Below are positions 18,571 through 26,472 of a DNA stretch of 39,951 nt, in pieces. A program made the translations under genes and the position numbers. Each line of letters begins with the position of its first letter. The first letter of the stretch is position 1. Under the pieces are notes generated by a model, which made no database searches, was not told the origin of the DNA, and saw nothing but the letters and a program-made list of their open reading frames with translations. This DNA comes from Arenicellales bacterium (GTDB lineage: Bacteria; Pseudomonadota; Gammaproteobacteria; BMS3Bbin11): contig JARFQI010000072.1 in the NCBI GenBank assembly GCA_029287855.1, positions 1 to 39,951 on the forward strand. Direction: 5' to 3'.

Positions 18571-19680
18571 TTACAGCCGCATCGGCATTACAATATACAC
18601 AGTTTCCGCATCACCTGGTGCACGTAGCGTTCCGCTGCTGTTAGCGTCGCTTAAAAGTATCTCTACTTTTTCTGAATGTATTACATTCAGAGCTTCAAGC
18701 ATGTAGCCGACGTTAAAACCGATTTCTATATCCTCACCAGTGTATTCTATCTTGATTTCATCAAAGGCTTCTTCCTGGTCAGGGTTATTAGCAGAAACGC
18801 TCATTTTATCTTTAGAGATAATAAGCCTTACACCGCGGAATTTTTCATTAGTGAGTATTGCTGCCCTATTAAGTGTATTTTGTAATTCATGCCTGTCTAT
18901 CAAGACAGATTTGTCCTGATTTTTTGGTATGACTTTTTCATAGTCAGGGAATCGACCATCAATTAATTTTGATGTAAAAATAACAGAGTCCAATTCAACA
19001 CGCATATGATTTGCATTGAAACTGACACTGATTTCATCCTCTATGTCATCCATCATGCGATTAAGTTCGGTTATTGCTTTTCTCGGAACAATAGCCTGGA
19101 TATCTGAATCAGTTGATTTTGAAGATAGTTGAATTTCAGTTTTTGCCAGTCGATGTCCATCAGTAGCTACTGTTGTCATGTTTTCACTATCAGAGACGAG
19201 TAACAGCCCATTCAGGTAGAAGCGCACATCTTGTTGTGCCATTGCAAACGATGTTCTCGTTAAAGCCTGCTTGAATGTACTGGCAGGTAGTTTCCAGGTT
19301 TGATTCCACTGTTCGGTTTCAATTTTTGGAAAATCGTCGACCGGCAATGTTTGTACAGTAAATCGGCTTTTACCGGATCTTATTATTGATTTTCCGTTAT
19401 CTCCAGATGTAATCGATATTTCAGCATCATCCGGTAATGAACGGGTGATGTCATAAAGCTTTCTGGCATTAATTGTTAATTCACCAGTTTCACCCGTCAC
19501 CTGATCACAATAGGTAATCACTTCAACCTCTAGATCTGTACCAGTAAGTGACAGTCTATTTTTTCCATCAAATTGAATTAATACATTTGAAAGTATCGGT
19601 AGCGTTTGACGCTTCTCAACAACACTGCTTACATACGTAAGTGGTTTGAGTAATGCTCCTTTGGATAACTTAATGTTCAT
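18571..19680 (-). CDS. dnaN: DNA polymerase III beta sliding clamp
   Basis: Ring-shaped processivity factor for DNA polymerase III. 369 aa. The three-domain clamp is recognisable from LLKPLTYVSSVVEKRQTLPI, TDLEVEV, ATDGHRLA (about 175-182), DGRFPDYEKVIP, and the C-terminal MPMRL, where MPMRL belongs to the partner-binding pocket. ATG at 19680. It lies 208 bp after dnaA on the same strand and is followed by a parS site instead of recF. Confidence 0.98.
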   Translation of the reverse strand: MNIKLSKGALLKPLTYVSSVVEKRQTLPILSNVLIQFDGKNRLSLTGTDLEVEVITYCDQVTGETGELTINARKLYDITRSLPDDAEISITSGDNGKSIIRSGKSRFTVQTLPVDDFPKIETEQWNQTWKLPASTFKQALTRTSFAMAQQDVRFYLNGLLLVSDSENMTTVATDGHRLAKTEIQLSSKSTDSDIQAIVPRKAITELNRMMDDIEDEISVSFNANHMRVELDSVIFTSKLIDGRFPDYEKVIPKNQDKSVLIDRHELQNTLNRAAILTNEKFRGVRLIISKDKMSVSANNPDQEEAFDEIKIEYTGEDIEIGFNVGYMLEALNVIHSEKVEILLSDANSSGTLRAPGDAETVYIVMPMRL

Positions 19681-19870
19681 AGTATTACCTTATTTTTATA
19701 TATCTTACTTCTATTGCTATTAGCACATATTGATGCTGTGTAAAACTGAAATTAACTCTTATTAATCATTATGTTATGAAATATATATGCCTGTTAATAA
19801 ATACTGTTTAGAGTAAGAATACTTTGTGAATTAATGTGTGTAAGTCAGTAAGCATAAGCAAAAATAGAGT

Positions 19871-19879
19871 TTATCCCCA
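19871..19879 (+). promoter_or_regulatory. Near-consensus DnaA box between dnaA and dnaN
   Basis: TTATCCCCA differs from the DnaA box TTATCCACA at one base. A second one-mismatch site, TGTGAATTA (19825-19833), lies in the same 208-bp gap on the opposite strand. Such sites could serve as secondary origin elements or regulate dnaN, but single-mismatch 9-mers are weak evidence. Confidence 0.3.
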
Positions 19880-19888
19880 ATTTATTCA

Positions 19889-21244
19889 TTAGTTACTTAG
19901 TATTTTCAACAGGTTTTCATAGTCTTCATTCAACTGAGGATTTTCACTAGTTAACTGAGAGACTTTTTTTACTGCATGAATGACTGTTGTGTGGTCTCTT
20001 CCACCAAAGGCATCACCAATCTCTGGTAATGAATGATTCGTTAATTCTTTAGATAATGCCATCGCAATCTGTCTGGGCCTGGTTATATTTCTTGTGCGCT
20101 TTTTTGATCTGATGTCTGAAACGCGGATTTTAAAATATTCAGCAACGGTTTTCTGAATATTTTCCAGACTTATCATCCGCTGCTGGAAACCGACAATATC
20201 CTTCAGTGCTTCTTTGGCTAGATCCAGGTCAATTTCTCTACCAGTAAACCGCATGCTGGCGACGATACGATTTAAACCGCCCTCAAGTTCACGTACATTG
20301 GAACGAATCTGTCTTGAGATAAAAAATGCCACTTCCTGTGGAAGATTGATCCCCATTTCAGTTGCCTTGGTGATAAGGATTGCAACCCTGGTTTCGAGTT
20401 CTGGAGGCTCAATGGGTACAGTCAGGCCTGAGCCAAATCGAGACACGAGCCTTTCTTCGAGTCCTTCAATTTCCTGAGGCATTCTATCACTCGTCATTAT
20501 TATCTGACGGTTGAGATCCAGCAGAGAATTAAATGTATGAAAAAACTCTTCCTGTGATTGATTTTTTCGTGCAAAGAAATGTATATCATCAATTAACAAT
20601 GCATCGACTGATCGATAGTGAAGCTTGAAATCATCAATGGTTCCATGTTGAAGTGCTTTAACAAAACCTTGAACAAAAAACTCAGAGCGTACATAGGCAA
20701 TAGTTGCCGTAGGCTGCTGTTGAAGAATGAGGTTCCCTGCAGATTGCATCAGATGGGTTTTTCCTACACCTGAACCGCCATAGATGAATAGAGGGTTGTA
20801 ACTCTGGCCTGGATTCTCACCGACCTGAAGTGCGGCTGCACGTGCCAGCTGATTTGATTTACCAGCAACATGGCTGTGAAATGTAAATTTTGGGTTTAAT
20901 ACAGTAGAAAATTCCTGACGAATTTTCTTCTTTCGAGCTTTCTGAGCGACTTTCTTATTAGAGGTTTTTTTGTCGGTTGCCTGTTCTGAGCGATCAGCAG
21001 TAGTGCTGCCAATTTTAAGGATTACTTCAAGATTACCCTTGCCAATTGAACCTGCTATTTCAGTAATTCGTTTTAAGTAATGTGAATCCACCCAGTCTTT
21101 AACAAAGCGGTTTGGCGCTAGAAGATATAATTTATTATGGTTTTTTTCAGCCTGCAAAGGACGGATCCAGGTATTAAAATGATTACTGGATAACTCTCCT
21201 TCCAAATGGAGAAGGCAGTCATTCCAAAAGGTTTTTCTAGGCAA
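19889..21244 (-). CDS. dnaA: Chromosomal replication initiator DnaA
   Basis: AAA+ initiator that binds DnaA boxes and melts oriC. 451 aa. Domain I begins FWNDCLLHLEGELSSNHFNTWIRPLQ. A charged linker (about 82-112, Lys-rich) follows. Walker A is GGSGVGKTH (156-164), Walker B LLIDDIHFF, and the domain IV DNA-binding signature GGRDHTTVIHAV is near 414-425. The start is TTG at 21244, because the conserved N-terminus begins immediately there and no ATG precedes it; AGGGA lies about 7 bp upstream. The weak start codon may limit initiator level (inference). Confidence 0.98.
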   Translation of the reverse strand: MPRKTFWNDCLLHLEGELSSNHFNTWIRPLQAEKNHNKLYLLAPNRFVKDWVDSHYLKRITEIAGSIGKGNLEVILKIGSTTADRSEQATDKKTSNKKVAQKARKKKIRQEFSTVLNPKFTFHSHVAGKSNQLARAAALQVGENPGQSYNPLFIYGGSGVGKTHLMQSAGNLILQQQPTATIAYVRSEFFVQGFVKALQHGTIDDFKLHYRSVDALLIDDIHFFARKNQSQEEFFHTFNSLLDLNRQIIMTSDRMPQEIEGLEERLVSRFGSGLTVPIEPPELETRVAILITKATEMGINLPQEVAFFISRQIRSNVRELEGGLNRIVASMRFTGREIDLDLAKEALKDIVGFQQRMISLENIQKTVAEYFKIRVSDIRSKKRTRNITRPRQIAMALSKELTNHSLPEIGDAFGGRDHTTVIHAVKKVSQLTSENPQLNEDYENLLKILSN

Positions 21245-21431
21245 AATAAATCCCTGAATTTTATGATATAATTAAGCGTTTAATTATATAATTATTATCT
21301 TTTATAGCATTACTACTGGTAGTAATTTATATATTGTTGAACTCGTTAGTTTAACTAATAGGTTTGGAGTTATCCACAGGCAATGTTGGTAATAGCATGA
21401 TATTTTTAAATTTAAATAAAGCAATTTGCTG
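21245..21431. other. Candidate replication origin (oriC) in the dnaA-rpmH gap
   Basis: An AT-rich stretch (about 21259-21310) includes the perfect 14-bp palindrome TAATTATATAATTA (21281-21294), which could be the unwinding element. ATTACTAC/GTAGTAAT (21309-21326) is an inverted repeat with a 2-bp spacer. A consensus DnaA box lies at 21370-21378. The dnaA-rpmH gap is the classical origin position in gammaproteobacteria such as Pseudomonas. Only one perfect DnaA box is seen, so the call depends mainly on gene context. Confidence 0.55.
21370..21378 (+). promoter_or_regulatory. Consensus DnaA box TTATCCACA
   Basis: Perfect match to the high-affinity DnaA-binding 9-mer, placed between dnaA and rpmH. 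It may also take part in dnaA autoregulation, being about 126 bp upstream of the dnaA start codon. Confidence 0.75.
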
Positions 21432-21460
21432 TTGACATAGAAGCCAACAAAAAGTACATT
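21432..21460 (+). promoter_or_regulatory. rpmH promoter (sigma-70 type)
   Basis: TTGACA (21432-21437), a 17-bp spacer and TACATT (21455-21460) form a good housekeeping promoter. It points toward rpmH with a leader of about 80 nt. It would drive rpmH-rnpA-yidD-yidC and perhaps mnmE. Confidence 0.65.
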
Positions 21461-21548
21461 TTCCGCCCTTTTACATCTTGACCGTAATTCCTTGATGGCT
21501 ATGGCCTGAATCAGGTTTTCGGCCTAGCTAAATTCGAAGACAGATATT

Positions 21549-21683
21549 ATGAAAAGAACATTTCAACCTAGCGTATTAAAGCGTAAACGTCGCCACGGTT
21601 TTCGTGCAAGAATGAAAACCCGCAGTGGACGCGCAATCATAAATGCTCGTCGTGCCAGGGGTCGTGCTTCACTCAGCGCCTGA
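21549..21683 (+). CDS. rpmH: 50S ribosomal protein L34
   Basis: 44-aa highly basic ribosomal protein of the large subunit. [20 protein letters not shown], then [10 protein letters not shown] and the C-terminal RGRASLSA, matches L34 throughout. It is the first gene of the plus-strand origin block. The ribosome-binding site is weak (GAAGACAG). The rnpA start lies 14 bp after the stop. Confidence 0.98.
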   Translation: MKRTFQPSVLKRKRRHGFRARMKTRSGRAIINARRARGRASLSA

Positions 21684-21697
21684 TAAACTATGCCTTC

Positions 21698-22045
21698 GTG
21701 TCAGAGGCTTTTGACAAATCCTGTAGGCTGCTCGAAAAGGCAGATTTTTCACACGTCTTCTCTACTGGCAAACGGGATAATGGAAAATTTTTCCTTGTTG
21801 TATTCTGTGTAAATAAACCAGGATCTGCAAGACTGGGTATTGCAGTGTCTCGTAAAGTTTCAAAAAGAGCAGTAATAAGGAACCGGATTAAGAGACAAAT
21901 CAGAGAATCATTCAGGTTAAATAAAAAACTTCTTATGGGTATGGATTGTGTTGTCGTTGCAAAACAAGCTGCAGCCGTATCCGAAAAACCTGTTCTTCGC
22001 ACATCACTCGATACACACTGGCGGAAAATTTCAGAAAATGCGTAA
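21698..22045 (+). CDS. rnpA: Ribonuclease P protein component
   Basis: Protein subunit that helps the RNase P RNA cut 5' leaders from tRNA precursors. 115 aa. The conserved RNR-type motif RLGIAVSRKVSKRAVIRNRIKR followed by IRESFR is clear (the first part at about 45-66), as are the N-terminal RLLEKADFSHVFSTGKR and the MDCVVVAK segment. The start is GTG at 21698; no ATG is available in frame before the conserved part and no good ribosome-binding site is seen. Its 3' end overlaps yidD by 8 bp. Confidence 0.96.
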   Translation: MSEAFDKSCRLLEKADFSHVFSTGKRDNGKFFLVVFCVNKPGSARLGIAVSRKVSKRAVIRNRIKRQIRESFRLNKKLLMGMDCVVVAKQAAAVSEKPVLRTSLDTHWRKISENA

Positions 22046-22274
22046 GTTTGCCGTTAGCATGCTGAAATTCTATAAGCGCTGGGTTAGCCCTTTATTTGGC
22101 CAACACTGTCGTTTCTATCCCACATGTTCCGAATACGCGGCAACAGCAATTACCGAACATGGTGTTATCAGAGGCGGCTGGATGTCGATTTACCGAATAA
22201 TACGTTGCAATCCGTGGAACGAGGGCGGCATTGATTATGTGCCCTGTAATCACAAGGAACACTTAGATGGATAA
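22038..22274 (+). CDS. yidD: Membrane protein insertion efficiency factor YidD
   Basis: 78-aa membrane-associated protein that aids YidC-dependent insertion. The family signature CRFYPTCSEYA and IRCNPWNEGGIDYVP are present, and the N-terminal LKFYKRWVSPLFG is the amphipathic helix. ATG at 22038 is chosen since it begins the conserved part, although the frame is open further upstream inside rnpA. It overlaps rnpA by 8 bp and yidC by 8 bp, so the three are probably translationally coupled. Confidence 0.96.
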   Translation: MRKFAVSMLKFYKRWVSPLFGQHCRFYPTCSEYAATAITEHGVIRGGWMSIYRIIRCNPWNEGGIDYVPCNHKEHLDG

Positions 22275-23928
22275 TCAGAGATTGATACTTTTTGTTGTAC
22301 TGGGATTCCTGTTCCTTATGCTTTGGCAATCTTGGGTAGAATACAGCTCGCCTGAGCAACCAGTTGTAGAATCAACACGCGACAATGCAAGTCCAGAGAC
22401 TGCAGAAACTGCAAGTATTCCAGAAACACCTGCAATTAGCTCTGATACACCAGGCATGGCACAGGATTCTGCAACACTGTCAGCCAATAGAGGCCCGACA
22501 GGCGAAACGGTGTTCGTTGAAACAGACACCTATAAAGTTGAGCTCAATACCGTTGGCGCAGGTATCAATAAAATCTGGCTAAAGAAATATACCGTCGACA
22601 TTGATCATCCAGATGATTTGCTGCAATTAATGAATGATTCTGGCGAAGATATATTTACGGCGCAAGGCGGTTTGCTGGTACAGGGACGAGAATTTCCAAC
22701 ACATAAAACGCAGTTCACCAGTACAAATAAAAAATACAGCATGCCTGAGGGCAAAGACACACTGGACGTCGAATTTGTATGGAATTCACCTGATGGTATA
22801 ACTTATAAGAAAATCTATACATTCTCTCGTAATAGTTACATTATCGATATTAAATACAAAGTCTTTAATACAAGTTCTAAAGAGTGGGTTGGCTATCAAT
22901 ATAACCAGTTCAAGAGAACTCAGGTAGATGCGCAGAATTCATTCAATCCAGCAACCATGGTTCCAAGCTATACAGGCGGAGCAATCTATGATGAGCAGGA
23001 TAAATATAGAAAAATAAGCTTTTCAGATATGCAGGATGAAAACTTCTCTATTCTAACAACGAATGGCTGGGTTGGTATGTTGCAGCACTATTTTGTTGGC
23101 TCATGGCTGCTAGAAAAAAACAGCAAATATGAAATCTTTTCAAATAAGTTACCTGGCAACAATTTCTTCCTGGGCTATAAATCGCTAGCACCGGTAGTTA
23201 TTCAAGCTGGAAATGCTGGTGAACTTTCTTCTAGATTATTTGTTGGTCCGAAAGAGACAAAGAGACTGGAAGCAGCAGCTCCAGGGCTAGAATTAACAGT
23301 AGACTTTGGCTGGTTGACGCCTATTTCATCGCCCCTTTACTGGTTACTCGATAAGATTCATTCATTTGTAGGAAACTGGGGTTGGGCAATAATTATACTG
23401 ACCATACTGATTAAGCTTGCCTTTTTCCCTCTTTCTGCAGCAAGCCATAAATCAATGGCTAATATGAGAAAAATGACGCCAAGGATAAAGACCCTGAAGG
23501 AGCGTTATGGAGATGACAAGCAGAAGTTAAATCAGGCGATGATGAAGTTATACAAGGAGGAGAAAATTAATCCTCTTGGTGGCTGTCTGCCAATACTAAT
23601 TCAAATACCTGTATTTATCGCTCTCTACTGGGCATTACTGGAGAGTGTAGAACTACGCCAGGCACCCTGGATATTATGGATTAAAGATCTTTCAGCGCCT
23701 GACCCCTATTTTATATTGCCTATATTAATGGGCGTCTCAATGCTTGCTCAGCAATCCCTCAGTGCTGTTGCGATGGATCCTATGCAAAAGAGGATAATGA
23801 TGGCGATGCCGGTGGTATTTACTTTCTTCTTCCTGTTCTTCCCTTCTGGTCTGGTATTGTACTGGACTGTTAATAATCTGCTGACTATAGCCCAGCAATA
23901 CACAATTAATAAGAAGATGGGCGTATAA
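22267..23928 (+). CDS. yidC: Membrane protein insertase YidC
   Basis: Inner-membrane insertase for Sec-dependent and Sec-independent membrane proteins. 553 aa. There is an N-terminal membrane anchor (about 5-20), a large periplasmic domain (to about 350), and then the conserved five-helix core with GWAIIILTILIKLAFFPL, the cytoplasmic hairpin with MRKMTPRIKTLKERYGDD, NPLGGCLPILIQIPVFIALYW, and FPSGLVLYWTVNNLLTIAQQ. The length and two-part structure are typical of Gram-negative YidC. It overlaps yidD by 8 bp and is followed by mnmE after 11 bp. Confidence 0.98.
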   Translation: MDNQRLILFVVLGFLFLMLWQSWVEYSSPEQPVVESTRDNASPETAETASIPETPAISSDTPGMAQDSATLSANRGPTGETVFVETDTYKVELNTVGAGINKIWLKKYTVDIDHPDDLLQLMNDSGEDIFTAQGGLLVQGREFPTHKTQFTSTNKKYSMPEGKDTLDVEFVWNSPDGITYKKIYTFSRNSYIIDIKYKVFNTSSKEWVGYQYNQFKRTQVDAQNSFNPATMVPSYTGGAIYDEQDKYRKISFSDMQDENFSILTTNGWVGMLQHYFVGSWLLEKNSKYEIFSNKLPGNNFFLGYKSLAPVVIQAGNAGELSSRLFVGPKETKRLEAAAPGLELTVDFGWLTPISSPLYWLLDKIHSFVGNWGWAIIILTILIKLAFFPLSAASHKSMANMRKMTPRIKTLKERYGDDKQKLNQAMMKLYKEEKINPLGGCLPILIQIPVFIALYWALLESVELRQAPWILWIKDLSAPDPYFILPILMGVSMLAQQSLSAVAMDPMQKRIMMAMPVVFTFFFLFFPSGLVLYWTVNNLLTIAQQYTINKKMGV

Positions 23929-23939
23929 CTGGTTATTCA

Positions 23940-25295
23940 TTGAATGTAAAAAATACAGACACCATTGCAGCCATTGCCACTCCCCGTGGCAATGCCGGTG
24001 TTGGCGTTATTCGTATCTCTGGTTCAGCGACAAAAGAAATCATACAAAAGTTATGTGCTACGGACCTTGAGCCGCGAAAGGCGACACTTGCAAAAATACA
24101 CGATCAGCAGAATCGACTGATTGACCAGGTACTACTAATTTTTTTTCCTTCACCTCACTCATTTACTGGTGAAGATATCCTTGAGTTGCAGGGCCACGGC
24201 GGAACCATTGTTCTAGATATGCTGCTCGAACATGTTCTTTCACTCGGATGTCGCCAGGCACGAGCAGGTGAGTTTTCTGAGCGTGCTTATCTTAATGGAA
24301 AGATTGACCTGGCCCAGGCGGAAGCAATAGCCGACATCATAGAAAGCCATACACGCTCTGCGGTCCGTGGTGCCATGCGCTCGCTTGAAGGCGAATTTTC
24401 GAAAGAAGTATATAAGCTCGTCGAAGACCTTGTGCATCTGCGAATGTTGGCTGAAGCCTATATGGATTTCCCGGATGAAGAAATTTCTGAAATCCCTCAG
24501 AAAGAATTTACCGATAAGCTTGATGATTTGACAAACGGTATTCGCCAACTGCTGGCAATGGCAAGTAAGGGTAATTTATTAAGAGATGGTTTTCACCTGG
24601 TCCTTGCAGGAAAGCCTAATGCAGGTAAATCCAGTTTATTGAATATACTGACAAAAAACGATACAGCGATAGTAAGTGAACAGGCGGGTACAACCCGCGA
24701 CATCATCAGGGACAGAATTGATCTGGATGGTTTAGTCATTGATATTACGGACACAGCAGGCCTGAGGCATACAACAGATGTCATCGAATCTGAGGGAGTC
24801 AGACGCGCGCAGAAGGAACTTGAAAAAGCAGACAGAGTTTTACTCATCATAGATGAAGCAGATTATGATCAGGAACTGGCAGGAGAATTACTGGATTTTG
24901 TTGATGATGAAACACCAGTAACTATCATTAGAAATAAAATTGATTTGCTTGGAAAACAACCTGAAATTATAAAAAACAATAATCAATACGAAATATTGCT
25001 TTCAATAAAAACAGGAATCGGTGTTGATTTACTGTATCAGCACCTAAGAGAAGTTGTAGCGACTGAATCGCTAACTGAAGGTGTGTTTACTGCCCGACGA
25101 AGACATCTAGAAGCACTGCAAGAGGCTCAGGCGTTATTATTAAATGCAGCAGGCCACCTGACACCATTTATTCAACTTGAATTACTGGCAGAAGATTGCA
25201 GACAGGCACAGAAATCTTTAAATACAATAACAGGCGAGTTTAGTTCAGAGGACCTGCTAGGCAGGATATTTAGTTCATTTTGCATCGGTAAGTAA
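23940..25295 (+). CDS. mnmE: tRNA modification GTPase MnmE
   Basis: GTPase that, together with MnmG, installs the 5-carboxymethylaminomethyl group on U34 of certain tRNAs. 451 aa. The N-terminal formyl-THF domain begins DTIAAIATPRGNAGVGVIRI. The G domain has GKPNAGKS (224-231), the switch region TTRD, DTAG (271-274) and NKID. The C-terminus ends in the family's catalytic C-I-G-K (Cys448). The start is TTG at 23940, because the conserved sequence begins at once and no in-frame ATG is near. MnmG is not next door; its gene must be elsewhere. Confidence 0.97.
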   Translation: MNVKNTDTIAAIATPRGNAGVGVIRISGSATKEIIQKLCATDLEPRKATLAKIHDQQNRLIDQVLLIFFPSPHSFTGEDILELQGHGGTIVLDMLLEHVLSLGCRQARAGEFSERAYLNGKIDLAQAEAIADIIESHTRSAVRGAMRSLEGEFSKEVYKLVEDLVHLRMLAEAYMDFPDEEISEIPQKEFTDKLDDLTNGIRQLLAMASKGNLLRDGFHLVLAGKPNAGKSSLLNILTKNDTAIVSEQAGTTRDIIRDRIDLDGLVIDITDTAGLRHTTDVIESEGVRRAQKELEKADRVLLIIDEADYDQELAGELLDFVDDETPVTIIRNKIDLLGKQPEIIKNNNQYEILLSIKTGIGVDLLYQHLREVVATESLTEGVFTARRRHLEALQEAQALLLNAAGHLTPFIQLELLAEDCRQAQKSLNTITGEFSSEDLLGRIFSSFCIGK

Positions 25296-25776
25296 TTGTT
25301 ACTGACACACTAATAATATTCACCTCCTCAAGCGTTTCTCAAATCAATAACAAGTCAAATAGCAGTCAGTGCCTCCTTGCATGCTTAAATTGAAACTAGA
25401 GTGTATTACTTAACCTGCGACAGAATATATTCTATAGCAGAATAGTAATGTTGCGATGATAATTTGGCCTGAAGTAAGGAGAGTTATATGCCCGTCAAGT
25501 TAGTTCCTATTGTTTGCAACAAGTTTCAAGGGGTTCCAGGTTAAGGCGCTTCTGGATTTGTATAAAAAAAGCTAGTGATGAGAATTGCAGGTTACCGTGT
25601 CAACCATGATAAATATCAATATTGATAATTCATTAAAAAAAAATACTAAAGCAGGAAAAAGGCATTTGAAAATTTCAATCTTTCATCCGTATTAAGCAAC
25701 TTATATTTGAGTTTTAACCGTTGAAAACAATTTTCAATTATTCAACTAAGCAACAATATGAATATTTTTGAATGAA
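25296..25776. other. AT-rich 480-bp gap after mnmE with several palindromes
   Basis: Lies between convergent mnmE and the LPS-kinase-like gene. It holds three perfect palindromes: TATCAATATTGATA (25614-25627), TTGAAAATTTCAA (25666-25678) and TTGAAAACAATTTTCAA (25721-25737). It also has an A9 run at 25634-25643 and a small frame with a strong Shine-Dalgarno at 25488. No tRNA or larger gene is visible. It may hold terminators for both flanking genes, but none has a clear T-tract. Confidence 0.55.
25488..25544 (+). CDS. Possible 18-aa micro-ORF with a strong ribosome-binding site
   Basis: TAAGGAGAG lies 4 bp before ATG 25488, the best Shine-Dalgarno in this gap. The frame encodes MPVKLVPIVCNKFQGVPG and then stops. 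It could be the start of a decayed gene, a leader peptide without an obvious target, or chance. No family recognised. Confidence 0.25.
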   Translation: MPVKLVPIVCNKFQGVPG

Positions 25777-26472
25777 TTATTTTGTTTTTTTTGTAAAAAG
25801 ATTGCGGGTGATATAACGCACAGACCTTCCTGCCTTTCTTCCTATTTTTTCAGCGATTGAACGTGGGTGTTCCATTTTATCGATATCATCATCTGTTAGC
25901 AGATCTGGAGCCAGTCGTTTTTTTAGTTTTAGTACCGCGCCGTAATCAGCTTCAACGAATTGATCGAAGATCCACCGCCCAACAAAATTCCAGCGGCTGC
26001 TTTGATGAATACTGGCAACAAAATCAACCAGCCAGGGTTGATGATCAGGGGTGATCAAGGTGTTGCCGGCACTACGAAGATCGCAGTGAGTAACGCCTTT
26101 CTCATGAATGTTGTCTAAAACCTTTTTCATACGCTCAAAAAATTCATTATCGAGAGTGTTTTTTTGCACTTGACTGGCAGCCACCCCGTTGACAGATTCA
26201 ACCAGAAAGGCGTATCGGTTGTAGACAAAATAGAGTTGAGGTACACCAGTGACACCATTGAGTTGCTTAAGTGCACGAACCTCACGCAACACCAGTAGAG
26301 GCGCTATAAGTCTCCTGAACCATGTATCGCTGTAGGTATAATCTTTCAGAACTGCTTCGTCTCCTTCATACCTAATCTGCAAAACATCAGGCCTTGAACC
26401 ATGCGCCTTGCGGTGTGTCGCGGTTGCATGTTGCCGGATAACATCTAGATCAATCGATTGCCAGTCAATCAT
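25777..26472 (-). CDS. LPS-core kinase-like / RIO-like protein
   Basis: 231 aa. A small protein-kinase-fold enzyme. The nucleotide-binding lysine is probably in AVLKDYTY. The catalytic loop is THCDLRSAGNTLI with Asp and Asn, and the metal site is DFV rather than DFG (WLVDFVASI). Proteins like this near heptosyltransferase genes are thought to phosphorylate LPS-core sugars, but the substrate here is an inference. The ATG overlaps the waaF stop region by 8 bp, so it is co-translated with waaF. The C-terminus is very basic. Confidence 0.75.
   Translation of the reverse strand: MIDWQSIDLDVIRQHATATHRKAHGSRPDVLQIRYEGDEAVLKDYTYSDTWFRRLIAPLLVLREVRALKQLNGVTGVPQLYFVYNRYAFLVESVNGVAASQVQKNTLDNEFFERMKKVLDNIHEKGVTHCDLRSAGNTLITPDHQPWLVDFVASIHQSSRWNFVGRWIFDQFVEADYGAVLKLKKRLAPDLLTDDDIDKMEHPRSIAEKIGRKAGRSVRYITRNLFTKKTK

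Noticed and set aside
21948-22037. Longer YidD reading frame starting inside rnpA
   Set aside because: The extra residues are rnpA in another frame; YidD homologues begin at the ATG 22038 equivalent.
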